Below, piece by piece: positions 37,098 to 45,919 of a DNA stretch of 64,000 nucleotides (its first letter is position 1; every line of letters starts with the position of its first letter). Where the stretch lies: the NCBI RefSeq assembly GCF_000759955.1, contig NZ_JNAL01000018.1, positions 1 through 64,000 on the forward strand, written 5' to 3'. The DNA comes from Prochlorococcus marinus str. MIT 9201 (GTDB lineage Bacteria; Cyanobacteriota; Cyanobacteriia; PCC-6307; Cyanobiaceae). The translations under genes and the position numbers were made by a program. The notes under the pieces are model-generated. The model ran no database searches and was not told the DNA's origin. It saw only the letters and a list, made by a program, of their open reading frames with translations.

Positions 37098-37691
37098 TCA
37101 TCTAAACCAACTTGGTTCTTTACCAGGAGTCCATTTAATATTGCAACCTAAAGAAGGTATCTGATTTGAAGGATAAGAATTATCTTGATTCAAATCTTTT
37201 ACAGCAGAGCGCAAATCTTTTCCAGACAGAGGGATATTATTACCTGGTCTACTATCGTCTAATTGACCATGATAAAACAATAAAAAATCACCATCTCCTT
37301 CATTTGAAAAAAGATAAAAATCTGGGGTGCAAGCCGCTTTTAACTCCTTAGCTAAATTTTGATTTTCATCATATAAGTAAGGAAAACTCCATCCCCGTGA
37401 TTGTGCTTGCAATCTCAAATTTTTAGGAGAATCTGAAGGATGAGTAACAATATCATTACTAGAGATTGCCACTGTTTGAACTGTATTTTCAATTTCTTTA
37501 CTTAAAGTCGAAATTTGATTCTCAATATGTTTAACAAATGGGCAATGGGCACAAATAAACATTAAAAGTAAATGCCGATTATCTAGATTATGAGAATTGA
37601 AATATTCATTTTTTGAAGAATTAGCATTTAACATTTGGAAATTAGGTAATTCAAAACCTAATTCCAAATCCATAGAATTTGTTCTGACCAT
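37098..37691 (-). CDS. Thioredoxin-like / AhpC-TSA family protein
   Basis: 197 residues from the ATG ending at 37691 (MVRTNSMDLELGFELPNFQM); the open frame goes on upstream but this start precedes the peroxiredoxin-like core. A CxxC active site, C47 and C50 in MFICAHCPFVKHIENQIS, is present, and residues such as DEIYD-like FPYLYDENQNLAKELKAACTPDFYLF fit a thioredoxin-fold. It resembles the group annotated as thioredoxin family protein in marine cyanobacteria, likely cytosolic with no signal peptide. Confidence 0.8.
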   Translation of the reverse strand: MVRTNSMDLELGFELPNFQMLNANSSKNEYFNSHNLDNRHLLLMFICAHCPFVKHIENQISTLSKEIENTVQTVAISSNDIVTHPSDSPKNLRLQAQSRGWSFPYLYDENQNLAKELKAACTPDFYLFSNEGDGDFLLFYHGQLDDSRPGNNIPLSGKDLRSAVKDLNQDNSYPSNQIPSLGCNIKWTPGKEPSWFR

Positions 37692-37796
37692 TTTCAAATT
37701 AAAAATTCTTTGATATTTGAAAATTATTGTACATTTTGCAGTAATCCGCAAAGATAGGTCCTTTTATATAGGAGAATAATAGAAATAATAAACAAA

Positions 37797-38579
37797 ATGC
37801 TTCTAAATCTAACTGGCAAAAAAATTCTTGTTACAGGAATTGCCAACAATCGTTCAATAGCATGGGGTATCGCTCAACAACTTTCAAAAGCTGGCGCAGA
37901 ACTTGGAATCACATATTTGCCTGATGATAAGGGAAGATTCGAATCTAAAGTTAGAGAACTAACTGAACCTTTAAACCCATCGTTATTTTTGCCTCTTGAT
38001 GTTCAAAATCCAGCTCAAATTGCAGATCTCTTTAAAAATATAAAAAACAATTGGGGGCAAATTGATGGATTAGTTCACTGCCTAGCATTTGCAGGACGCG
38101 ATGAATTGATTGGAGATTATAGTGCTACCACTTCAGAGGGTTTTGATAGAGCTCTTAATATAAGTGCTTATTCGTTAGCACCTTTATGCAAAGCAGCAAA
38201 ACCACTTTTTAGTAATGGTGCTGGAGTCGTCTCATTAACTTATTTAGGATCAGAAAGGGCGATTCCTAACTATAACGTGATGGGAGTTGCCAAAGCAGCT
38301 TTAGAAGCTTCAGTAAGATATCTTTCTGCAGAACTTGGTCCTGAAAAACAAGTCAGAATTAACGCAATAAGTGCTGGGCCTATAAGAACACTTGCGAGTT
38401 CTGCTATAGGTGGCATTTTAGATATGATTCACAATGTTGAAGAAAAGGCTCCTTTACGCAGAACAGTCACTCAAACAGAAGTAGGTAATACTGCTGCTTT
38501 TTTATTGAGTGATCTCTCTAGCGGCATTTCAGGCCAAACAATTTATGTTGATGCGGGTTACTGCATTAATGGAATGTAA
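37797..38579 (+). CDS. fabI: Enoyl-[acyl-carrier-protein] reductase (NADH)
   Basis: 260 residues, final reduction step of fatty-acid elongation. It has the Rossmann motif VTGIANNRSIAWGIA, and the FabI type catalytic set Y149 and Y159-X6-K166 in IPNYNVMGVAKAALEASVRY, with AGPIRTLASSAI and GQTIYVDAGYCINGM near the end. hisB follows 20 bases on. Confidence 0.96.
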   Translation: MLLNLTGKKILVTGIANNRSIAWGIAQQLSKAGAELGITYLPDDKGRFESKVRELTEPLNPSLFLPLDVQNPAQIADLFKNIKNNWGQIDGLVHCLAFAGRDELIGDYSATTSEGFDRALNISAYSLAPLCKAAKPLFSNGAGVVSLTYLGSERAIPNYNVMGVAKAALEASVRYLSAELGPEKQVRINAISAGPIRTLASSAIGGILDMIHNVEEKAPLRRTVTQTEVGNTAAFLLSDLSSGISGQTIYVDAGYCINGM

Positions 38580-38599
38580 ACTAAGTTTTTTGCATAAAA

Positions 38600-39205
38600 A
38601 TGTCATCTCTAAGGCAATCTGAAATAAAAAGAAAAACGAATGAAACAGATATTTCTGTATTTATAAACTTAGATGGAAATGGGATTTCCGAGATTGATAC
38701 AGGGGTACCATTCTTAGATCATATGCTCCATCAAATATCCAGTCATGGTTTGTTCGATTTAAAAATAAAAGCAATTGGAGATACCCATATTGATGATCAT
38801 CATACAAATGAAGATGTAGGAATCGCATTAGGCAAAGCATTTTCAAAAGCCCTGGGAGAAAGAAAAGGAATAAGCAGATTTGGACATTTCTTTGCCCCAT
38901 TAGATGAAGCATTAGTACAAGTCACTCTAGACTGCTCTGGCAGACCACATCTATCTTATGATCTTCAATTAAAAGCCCCTAGAATAGGAAATTATGATAC
39001 TGAACTAGTAAGAGAGTTTTTTATTGCTTTTGTAAATAACAGCGGTATTACTCTGCATATTAATCAAATACAAGGTAGTAATTCACATCATATAGTTGAG
39101 GCGTGCTTTAAAGCTTTTTCAAGAGCAATGAGAATGGCTACCGAAATAGATCTAAGAAGATCTGATTCAATCCCAAGCAGTAAAGGAATGTTAGAAAATC
39201 AATAA
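38600..39205 (+). CDS. hisB: Imidazoleglycerol-phosphate dehydratase
   Basis: 201 residues, the stand-alone histidine biosynthesis dehydratase. Manganese-binding histidine clusters are seen in [35 protein letters not shown], and [13 protein letters not shown]. The sequence [12 protein letters not shown] is a typical C-terminus. No other his gene is adjacent. Confidence 0.97.
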   Translation: MSSLRQSEIKRKTNETDISVFINLDGNGISEIDTGVPFLDHMLHQISSHGLFDLKIKAIGDTHIDDHHTNEDVGIALGKAFSKALGERKGISRFGHFFAPLDEALVQVTLDCSGRPHLSYDLQLKAPRIGNYDTELVREFFIAFVNNSGITLHINQIQGSNSHHIVEACFKAFSRAMRMATEIDLRRSDSIPSSKGMLENQ

Positions 39206-39238
39206 AATAGGAATTTTTTCGAATCAGCCACAATTCAG

Positions 39239-40762
39239 TTGATTTTTGGCGAAGATAGATTAAGTAATTTCTTAGTTGTGACTAATTTACAAAATAAAAA
39301 AATTGATAAAATTAAAAGTTTTAACAAAGAAGATTGGTCCAGTGCGTATCAAAACGTAGAAAAAGAGCTAACTAAAGAGCCTCTAAAAATTAGCAAAGGA
39401 ACGCATATTAAAAATCTAAATGGAACATTATTAAGAAATGGACCAGGAATATTAAAGAGAGGTGGACAGTGGGTTCATCATCCATTTGATGGTGATGGTA
39501 TGATTACATCCATAAAATTCAAAAATGGTCAGCCATACCTAACGAATAGATTTGTTAAAACTAAAGGTTATCTGGAAGAAGAAAAAATAAACAAATTTAT
39601 TTATAGAGGTGTTTTTGGGACCCAAAAAAATGGAGGAATTTTAAATAATGCATTAGATCTAAAATTTAAGAACATAGCTAATACTCATGTCGTTAAATTA
39701 GGAGATGAAATTCTCGCATTATGGGAAGCAGCTGGGCCACATGCAATGGATCCTGATAGTCTTGAGACTATTGGTTTATCAACATTAAAAGGGGTACTCA
39801 AGCCTAACGAAGCATTCAGTGCGCATCCAAAAATAGACCTTAATTCAAATTTATCTTCAGAACTTTTAGTAACTTTTGGAGTGCAAACCGGGCCAAAAAG
39901 TACCATTAGATTAATGGAATTCAATAATGCTGGTGAAAATCCTGGAGAGCTAATTTTCGACAGAAAAGATACCTTTAATGGCTTTGCATTCCTTCATGAT
40001 TTCGCAATTACAACTAATTGGGCAATATTCTTGCAGAATGCTATCGATTTCAATCCTCTTCCATTTGTAATGGGCCAAAGAGGGGCAGCACAATGTTTAA
40101 AGTCTAATCCAAATAAAAAGGCAAAGTTTTTTATCATCCCCAGAGAAAGCGGATTATTTAGAGGGCAGCCCCCGTTAACAATCGATGCTCCAGAAGGATT
40201 CGTTTTTCATCATGTAAATGCATTTGAAAAAGATTCCAAAATCGTATTAGATAGTATTTTTTATGATGATTTCCCATCAGTTGGTCCAGACGAGAATTTT
40301 AGGGATATTGACTTTGATAAATATCCAGAAGGAAAACTGAAAAGATCAATTATCGATCTAAAGAATAAAACTAGTGAACTAAAAACTATAAGTGAACAAT
40401 GTTGTGAATTTGCTGTTACAAACCCTAAAAATTTAGGATTAACAGCAACTTTTAGTTGGATGGCAAGCACATCTCAAATGCTAGGTAACGCCCCTCTTCA
40501 AACAATAAAAAAAATAAATTTAATTTCGAAGGAAGAAATTTTTTGGTCAGCGGGTCCAAGTGGATTTGTTAGTGAACCAATTATGGTTCCATCAGAAAAC
40601 TCTTCTAAAGAAGATGAAGGGTTTTTATTTATACTTATATGGAATGGAGAACGAAGAGGAAGTGATTTAGTGATTTTAGATGCGAAAGACTTAAGTGAAT
40701 TAGCTGTTTATGAATTACCCATTTCAATTCCCCATGGCCTTCATGGATCTTGGGTTAATTGA
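39239..40762 (+). CDS. Carotenoid oxygenase (apocarotenoid-cleaving type)
   Basis: 507 residues, a seven-bladed propeller iron enzyme of the carotenoid cleavage dioxygenase/RPE65 family. Four iron-binding histidines are likely in SAHPKID, FLHDFAIT, FHHVNAFE and PHGLHGSW, the last six residues from the end. The sequence RNGPGILKRGGQWVHHPFDGDGM is also characteristic. It resembles Synechocystis apocarotenoid oxygenase, but the exact substrate cannot be assigned. Start: TTG 39239 or GTG 39278. Confidence 0.9.
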   Translation: MIFGEDRLSNFLVVTNLQNKKIDKIKSFNKEDWSSAYQNVEKELTKEPLKISKGTHIKNLNGTLLRNGPGILKRGGQWVHHPFDGDGMITSIKFKNGQPYLTNRFVKTKGYLEEEKINKFIYRGVFGTQKNGGILNNALDLKFKNIANTHVVKLGDEILALWEAAGPHAMDPDSLETIGLSTLKGVLKPNEAFSAHPKIDLNSNLSSELLVTFGVQTGPKSTIRLMEFNNAGENPGELIFDRKDTFNGFAFLHDFAITTNWAIFLQNAIDFNPLPFVMGQRGAAQCLKSNPNKKAKFFIIPRESGLFRGQPPLTIDAPEGFVFHHVNAFEKDSKIVLDSIFYDDFPSVGPDENFRDIDFDKYPEGKLKRSIIDLKNKTSELKTISEQCCEFAVTNPKNLGLTATFSWMASTSQMLGNAPLQTIKKINLISKEEIFWSAGPSGFVSEPIMVPSENSSKEDEGFLFILIWNGERRGSDLVILDAKDLSELAVYELPISIPHGLHGSWVN

Positions 40763-40764
40763 AT

Positions 40765-41340
40765 TTAAGAAAAAATTTCAATTAAATCTGGAATAATTTT
40801 TTTTAAAGCTTTACCTCTATGACTACAAGACTCTTTGATTTCATTATTCATTTCTGCAAAAGTTAATCCGGTAGAACTCTCCTCAAAAATTGGGTCATAC
40901 CCAAAACCCCCTTTTCCTCTCGGATTGAAAATAATGTTGCCAAAACATTTAGCTTCAGATTCTATAATCACTTCACCATTAGGGGAACAAACACAAATAT
41001 TTGCAATAAAGAAAGCACTTCTATTTTGAACTCCATCAAGTTCTTTTAAAACTCGTTCAATTCTCTTTTGATCATTTTCTGCATATCTTGATGAATAAAT
41101 GCCTGGTTTCCAATCTAATGCTTCAATACAAATTCCAGAATCATCTGCTATTGAGAAATTATTTGTTTTTCTCGAAACTTCACTCGCTTTTTTAATTGCA
41201 TTATCTCTAAATGTTTGTCCATCCTCTTCAACTTCTAATGATTCTGGCTGAAGTAATAATTGACAATTAACTCCAGCCAGCAATTTCTTATATTCTGAAA
41301 TTTTCCCTTTGTTCTTACTGGCCAAATATAAATTTTTCAT
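40765..41340 (-). CDS. rdgB: Non-canonical purine NTP pyrophosphatase (RdgB/HAM1)
   Basis: 191 residues, clears dITP and XTP. Motifs: LYLASKNKGKISEYKKLL, DNAIKKASEV, SIADDSGICIEALDW, NPRGKGGFGYDPIF and SHRGKALKKI. It lies two bases before the end of the phosphohexomutase on the same strand and converges with the carotenoid oxygenase. Confidence 0.95.
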   Translation of the reverse strand: MKNLYLASKNKGKISEYKKLLAGVNCQLLLQPESLEVEEDGQTFRDNAIKKASEVSRKTNNFSIADDSGICIEALDWKPGIYSSRYAENDQKRIERVLKELDGVQNRSAFFIANICVCSPNGEVIIESEAKCFGNIIFNPRGKGGFGYDPIFEESSTGLTFAEMNNEIKESCSHRGKALKKIIPDLIEIFS

Positions 41341-41342
41341 CT

Positions 41343-42797
41343 TTATTTACCTGCTAAATTTATAAATTCTTGACCCCACTCTAATACCTCATTTAGATAA
41401 GATTTTTTTGGTGCTTCACAATACAACCTTAAAAGAGGTTCGGTTCCTGAAAACCTAAAAAGAAGCCAGAAATTTTTATTAATTCTCAACTTTATTCCAT
41501 CGATCTTTGAAATACTTTTTAACTTGTGATTATTAATATTCTCAGGAAGATTATGTATTATAAATTCTTCTACAGAATTTTTTTCTGACTGATTTGGAAA
41601 TTTAATATCAATTCTTTTATAGAAACTTGGCCCAAAATCTTTTTGTATTTCATCTAAGGTTTCAAATAAATATTGAGATTTTTCAGCAATTCCATTTAAT
41701 AAAACCATTGCGGCATACAGAGCATCTCTTTCGGGCATAAATTCACCAAAACCAACCCCTCCAGATTCCTCTCCTCCAATAAATATTTTCTCTTTGATCA
41801 TTTTTTCAGCAATATATTTAAAGCCAACTGGAAGTTCAAGAACTTCTCTATTTTGACTCTCTGATATATTTTTAATAATATCTGAACCACTAACAGTCTT
41901 TAAAACTGGATAAGAATTATTTTTAATTTCGCCCAAATAGTGAATAAAGTATGGCAGTAAATCTTGTGTACTAGAGTATCTTCCCTTTTCATCAATTACT
42001 GCAATTCTGTCACCATCTCCATCAAATATAATTCCTAGAGTTTTCACTTCATTTGTTGAATTGTTGATTAGTGTTTGATTTAATTTATCTACATAATTCA
42101 AAAGAGGTTCAGGAGGTTTTCCACCAAAAAAAGGATCACTATCTTTTCTGATTTCTGAAATAACTTCTGAATCATTAGAAGCAAAAATATCAGACATACA
42201 ATTTGCAGCCGAACCATGCATAGAATCTACAAAAATTCTTAATTTCATTTTTCTCAATCTATTTGAAATAAAGTCAATATCAAAAAGGGATTTGATTTTA
42301 TCCAAATGAAAATTCCTAATATCTACCAATTGATTGGCATCCTCTATTTTTTCAATTGTATTTCCCAGCATTAATCTTTTTTCAATTTCACTTGTAAAAG
42401 ATTCGTCAACAGAACATCCATTAAAGCTTTTTATTTTCAGGCCCAACCAATTATATGGATTATGACTTGCTGTAATTACTAACGCTCCTAAAAAACCCAT
42501 TTCTCTGGCATATAAACTACAAGAGGGAGTTGTAACAAAGCTATTAGATAACATCGGTTCAAAACCACATCCTCTTACAAAAGGGACTACATGCTTGGCA
42601 AATTCACTTGCCATAAATCTACGATCATATCCAATTAAAATTTTCTTTGAATTAACTTTTTTATAGTATTGATAATGCAACTCCTGACAGGCAGCCACAA
42701 CAACCCTTGAAAGATTGGACAGGTTAAAATCAAATCCAATTATTCCTCTCCAGCCATCAGTTCCAAATTTTATATTTTCTATTGTATTATCTTGCAA
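41343..42797 (-). CDS. Phosphoglucomutase/phosphomannomutase family
   Basis: 484 residues of the alpha-D-phosphohexomutase superfamily. Active-site serine in ITASHNPYNWLGLKI, metal-binding GIIFDGDGDRIAVIDEKG, sugar-binding FIGGEESGGVGF, and phosphate loop FRFSGTEPLLRLY are all present. The start GTDGWRGIIGFDF matches. Substrate (glucose, mannose or glucosamine phosphate) is not decided by sequence inspection. Confidence 0.92.
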   Translation of the reverse strand: MQDNTIENIKFGTDGWRGIIGFDFNLSNLSRVVVAACQELHYQYYKKVNSKKILIGYDRRFMASEFAKHVVPFVRGCGFEPMLSNSFVTTPSCSLYAREMGFLGALVITASHNPYNWLGLKIKSFNGCSVDESFTSEIEKRLMLGNTIEKIEDANQLVDIRNFHLDKIKSLFDIDFISNRLRKMKLRIFVDSMHGSAANCMSDIFASNDSEVISEIRKDSDPFFGGKPPEPLLNYVDKLNQTLINNSTNEVKTLGIIFDGDGDRIAVIDEKGRYSSTQDLLPYFIHYLGEIKNNSYPVLKTVSGSDIIKNISESQNREVLELPVGFKYIAEKMIKEKIFIGGEESGGVGFGEFMPERDALYAAMVLLNGIAEKSQYLFETLDEIQKDFGPSFYKRIDIKFPNQSEKNSVEEFIIHNLPENINNHKLKSISKIDGIKLRINKNFWLLFRFSGTEPLLRLYCEAPKKSYLNEVLEWGQEFINLAGK

Positions 42798-42875
42798 AAT
42801 GAAGACTTCCTTGATTTCTTTTAATTATCTATATTAATTTATATTAGTGATATTTAAAACTGCCCATAAAATAAT

Positions 42876-44294
42876 TTGAATACTATTTACTTAAAAAGTT
42901 TTATAAGATGCAAGAGAAAAGCGTGGCTTGATTTCAAAGGTGATAAATCTTATGAAGTTTGGTCTCCGCATAAAGCGATAGATAAAGTTAATCAATATCA
43001 AATTTTTTCTAAATTATGTAATGGTGAAATATATACAGGATTAAAAGCTTGTGAAAAGGGTTATCAAGGGGTAATTGGATTAAAAATTAATGGAAAATTT
43101 TTCCAAAATGTTAAAGCAGAGATTCATCCCCAATTACTTTTGAGGACAAAAGGTATTAGTAAATGGGGATCATATAAATATCTACCTGCTGTTTATAAAT
43201 TAGGCTACAAGACTACAAAAGAACATTTATTTGACTTGGCTTTTAGTTCTATTCTTTTGGACTCTTTTCAAGAATCTAAAATAGAGAAAGGGTTAGTAAT
43301 TTCAAGTTTTAATAAAAAAATTAATGTTGAAGAAATTTATTTAAATAAAAAATTAAGAAAAAAAGTTTTGAATGTTTTATTAAATTTGAATGATTGCTTG
43401 GAGGGATTTTTGCCAGAAATAACTCAAGATAGAAAAAAATGTACTATTTGTTCATGGCAAAAATTTTGTGACAAAGAAGCAAAAGAAAATGGATATCTTA
43501 CAGATATAGATGGGATAGGATCCAAAACTGACTCATTACTGAAAACAAACGGAATAACTAATACCCAAAAATTAGCTTCATATAGCGCAAAAAAACTTGG
43601 AGAGAAATTATCTAAATTCAAAGATCAAAAGTATGAAAAAGCCTCAATATTTGTAATGCAGGCAAAAGCATATATTTCTGGAGAAGCGTACTTCATTTCC
43701 AATAAAAATGATAAGGACGATCTATTAAAAAAAATATATTCTGGATTTTATATTTTTGATATTGAGTCAAATCCAGATGAAAAGCATGATTTTTTATATG
43801 GTTTTTTAAAAATAAATAATTTGTTTATAAAAAAAGAAGATCTGATTTATGAGCCAATCTTAAATCTTAAAAACAATAAAGAGGAATCTTACAGGAAAAT
43901 TATTGCAATACTTTTTGCACACAAGGAATGGCCAGTTTTACATTATGGAGAAACTGAAAAAATAGCAATAATTAATATTGCTAAAGAACTAAATCTTAGT
44001 TTTGAAGAAATTGATTCAATTACCTCAAGATTTATAGATTTACATACCTTAATAAGAAAGTATTGGATATTACCACTAAAAAACTATGGTTTAAAAACCG
44101 TTGCCAATTGGCTTGGATTTGAATGGGTACAGAAAAATGTAAATGGCTCGAAAGCCTTATATTGGTGGATTCAATATCAAATTACAAAAAACGAAATATT
44201 TTTAAAAAAAATTATCCAATATAACAAAGATGATTGTTTGGCCACCCTACAAATCGCAGAATATTTAATCAAAAATCAATTAAAGAAAAATTGA
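42876..44294 (+). CDS. TM0106-family RecB-like nuclease with C-terminal RNase H-like domain
   Basis: 472 residues from a TTG at 42876. The N-terminal half resembles Cas4/RecB nucleases of the TM0106 group: four possible iron-sulphur cysteines, C12 (FIRCKRKAWL) and C189, C192, C198 (KKCTICSWQKFCDK). A helix-hairpin-helix-like segment follows (DGIGSKTDSLLKTNGI, about 212-227). The C-terminal half (about 290-468) is a DEDD exonuclease-like fold: D295 and E297 in FDIES, LHYGETEK, FIDLHTLIR and YNKDDCLA. The expected nuclease acidic residues in the N-terminal half look replaced (LPAVYKLG where active relatives have an Asp-x-Lys). It may act in DNA repair. The end overlaps the ygfZ-like gene by 15 bases. 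Confidence 0.75.
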   Translation: MNTIYLKSFIRCKRKAWLDFKGDKSYEVWSPHKAIDKVNQYQIFSKLCNGEIYTGLKACEKGYQGVIGLKINGKFFQNVKAEIHPQLLLRTKGISKWGSYKYLPAVYKLGYKTTKEHLFDLAFSSILLDSFQESKIEKGLVISSFNKKINVEEIYLNKKLRKKVLNVLLNLNDCLEGFLPEITQDRKKCTICSWQKFCDKEAKENGYLTDIDGIGSKTDSLLKTNGITNTQKLASYSAKKLGEKLSKFKDQKYEKASIFVMQAKAYISGEAYFISNKNDKDDLLKKIYSGFYIFDIESNPDEKHDFLYGFLKINNLFIKKEDLIYEPILNLKNNKEESYRKIIAILFAHKEWPVLHYGETEKIAIINIAKELNLSFEEIDSITSRFIDLHTLIRKYWILPLKNYGLKTVANWLGFEWVQKNVNGSKALYWWIQYQITKNEIFLKKIIQYNKDDCLATLQIAEYLIKNQLKKN

Positions 44295-45116
44295 ACCTAC
44301 AGATTTATTTATAATTATTTTCCCAAAAATTTCTGAAAACAAACAACTTCCTTCTTCTAAATATTTTCTTTTTATCATTGCTAGGCCTTTTATTTGAGAA
44401 TCTGATTTAAAAATACTAGTAATTTTACCAACAGAAATATCTTTAGCAGAATTTATATATAAATTTTTATCTTCAGCGTCTAAATAAAAATTAGAATCTA
44501 TGGATTTCCAAATTCTAATTTCCTGTTTTAAAGAAGAAACATTATTTATTTTTGATATTGTTTCTTGTCCTAAATAACAACCTTTATTAAAATCTATAAG
44601 ATCTTTTAATCCGAGCTCAAGAGGATTATTTTTTCCGTTTATTTCCATTTCAAAGGTAGGTATAGCCTGATTAATTTTCCAAAGTTTTAAATCATTGGGA
44701 TTCAGTAAATTGAGTTTATTTTTGTAGATTTCAAATTCTTTATCTTCTTTTTTGAAGAAAATAGGCAGGTAAGTTCTCCATGAACTAGATTCATCAATTT
44801 CCTGAATTCTATTTATCAAGAAAGGTTCACTTAAAAGGACATCATCCGCTGGAAAAATAATTTGATTAAAGTAATCAATTATTTCATCAGTTTTACCCGC
44901 CAAGATAATTACTTCTAAGTTTCTTTCTAAATCAATAATTTCAATTAATGCCCTTAGAACTCCATTTGGAGTTAGCCAACAAGTTTTGATAACTTTATTT
45001 TCTGAATTAAGAATATTACTCGTTGTTATTCCATTCAAAAATTTCCTGGCATCTTTCCCAGTAATAGAAAAACAATCAAATTTTTCAAGCCAAAAAAATT
45101 TTTTTATATCTTGCAT
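44280..45116 (-). CDS. ygfZ: YgfZ/GcvT-domain folate-binding protein
   Basis: 278 residues of the folate-dependent YgfZ group, related to the GcvT aminomethyltransferase and implicated in iron-sulphur cluster repair and tRNA modification. The diagnostic KGCYLGQE is present (in LIDFNKGCYLGQETISKIN). The N-terminal ITGKDARKFLNGITTSNIL and TPNGVLRALIEI are as expected. pyrE is just upstream on the same strand, with 10 bases between. Confidence 0.87.
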   Translation of the reverse strand: MQDIKKFFWLEKFDCFSITGKDARKFLNGITTSNILNSENKVIKTCWLTPNGVLRALIEIIDLERNLEVIILAGKTDEIIDYFNQIIFPADDVLLSEPFLINRIQEIDESSSWRTYLPIFFKKEDKEFEIYKNKLNLLNPNDLKLWKINQAIPTFEMEINGKNNPLELGLKDLIDFNKGCYLGQETISKINNVSSLKQEIRIWKSIDSNFYLDAEDKNLYINSAKDISVGKITSIFKSDSQIKGLAMIKRKYLEEGSCLFSEIFGKIIINKSVGSIFL

Positions 45117-45126
45117 TTTGAGATAA

Positions 45127-45687
45127 TTATAAAAAGTCTTTTATTGTAAAAAGACTTTTTAATTTAACATTTGCATCGCTAAGGGCTTCATATCCACCTT
45201 CTTGCCTATCAACTATAGATAATACCTCCTCAACAACATAATTATTTTCTCGTAGCTTATTTATAGCTTTTATTACTGAACCAGCAGTTGTTACCACATC
45301 CTCCAAGACAGTTACCAAGGTGCCTTTTTCTAAGATAGGGCCCTCTATTCCAGCTTTGGTACCGTATTTTTTAATTTCTTTGCGAATTATCAGACCATTA
45401 AGGTACAAGCCTTGCGAAGCTGCTTTGACAATTAATCCACTTACTAAAGGATCTGCGCCTAATGTCAATCCTGCTACAGTTTTTGAACTTGAGTCTTTTA
45501 ACTCTAAAAATAAATCACTTATTAAGTTTAGGCCTTCGCCATTTAATGAAACCGGTTTACAGTTCAAATAATGACTGCTTTTTTTCCCTGAAGATAAAGT
45601 GAAGTTTCCTCTCTTGTAAGATTTTTCAATTAACTGTTTTAATAATTTTACTTTATTTAAGTCATACTTTTCAGAAAAATTACCCAT
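45127..45687 (-). CDS. pyrE: Orotate phosphoribosyltransferase
   Basis: 186 residues, makes OMP in pyrimidine synthesis. The PRPP motif [20 protein letters not shown] is plain ([11 protein letters not shown]), and [20 protein letters not shown] is the other phosphate loop. Glycine and lysine residues of the flexible loop ([16 protein letters not shown]) are kept. Confidence 0.95.
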   Translation of the reverse strand: MGNFSEKYDLNKVKLLKQLIEKSYKRGNFTLSSGKKSSHYLNCKPVSLNGEGLNLISDLFLELKDSSSKTVAGLTLGADPLVSGLIVKAASQGLYLNGLIIRKEIKKYGTKAGIEGPILEKGTLVTVLEDVVTTAGSVIKAINKLRENNYVVEEVLSIVDRQEGGYEALSDANVKLKSLFTIKDFL

Positions 45688-45828
45688 TAGTAAAAGTTAA
45701 ATTTATATTTAAAGATTAGAAGAAAAAAAAGAAATCTCACAAAAACTTCCTAATGAGGTGTTTTTTGAAATATTATTTTTATATTGTATATTGAAATTCA
45801 ATGTAATTAAAATTACATAAATTCCCTT

Positions 45829-45901
45829 GGGGGTGTAGCAATCTGGTGAATGCACCAAACTCATAATTTGGCTAAGGCGAGTTCGATCCTCGCCACCCCC
45901 A
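45829..45901 (+). tRNA. tRNA with CAT anticodon (elongator Met or lysidine-type Ile)
   Basis: A 73-nt cloverleaf: acceptor GGGGGTG/CACCCCC, a short D stem GCA/TGC, anticodon stem CCAAA/TTTGG around CTCATAA (anticodon CAT), T arm GCGAG-TTCGATC-CTCGC and discriminator A. It lacks initiator features, with a paired G1-C72 and no GGG/CCC anticodon stem. The D and anticodon regions resemble chloroplast trnI-CAU, so it may be the TilS-modified Ile2 rather than elongator Met. No CCA. An 8-bp-arm palindrome (45801-45818) sits in its promoter region. Confidence 0.9.
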
Positions 45902-45919
45902 TTATTCATTTGTCATTGA

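Noticed and set aside
45745-45775. Hairpin-like AAAAAC...GTTTTT upstream of the CAT tRNA
   Set aside because: Internal mismatches and only three G-C pairs; it is not at the end of any gene.
45709-45909. 66-codon minus-strand frame covering the CAT tRNA
   Set aside because: It runs through a tRNA gene in antisense and has no plausible protein features.
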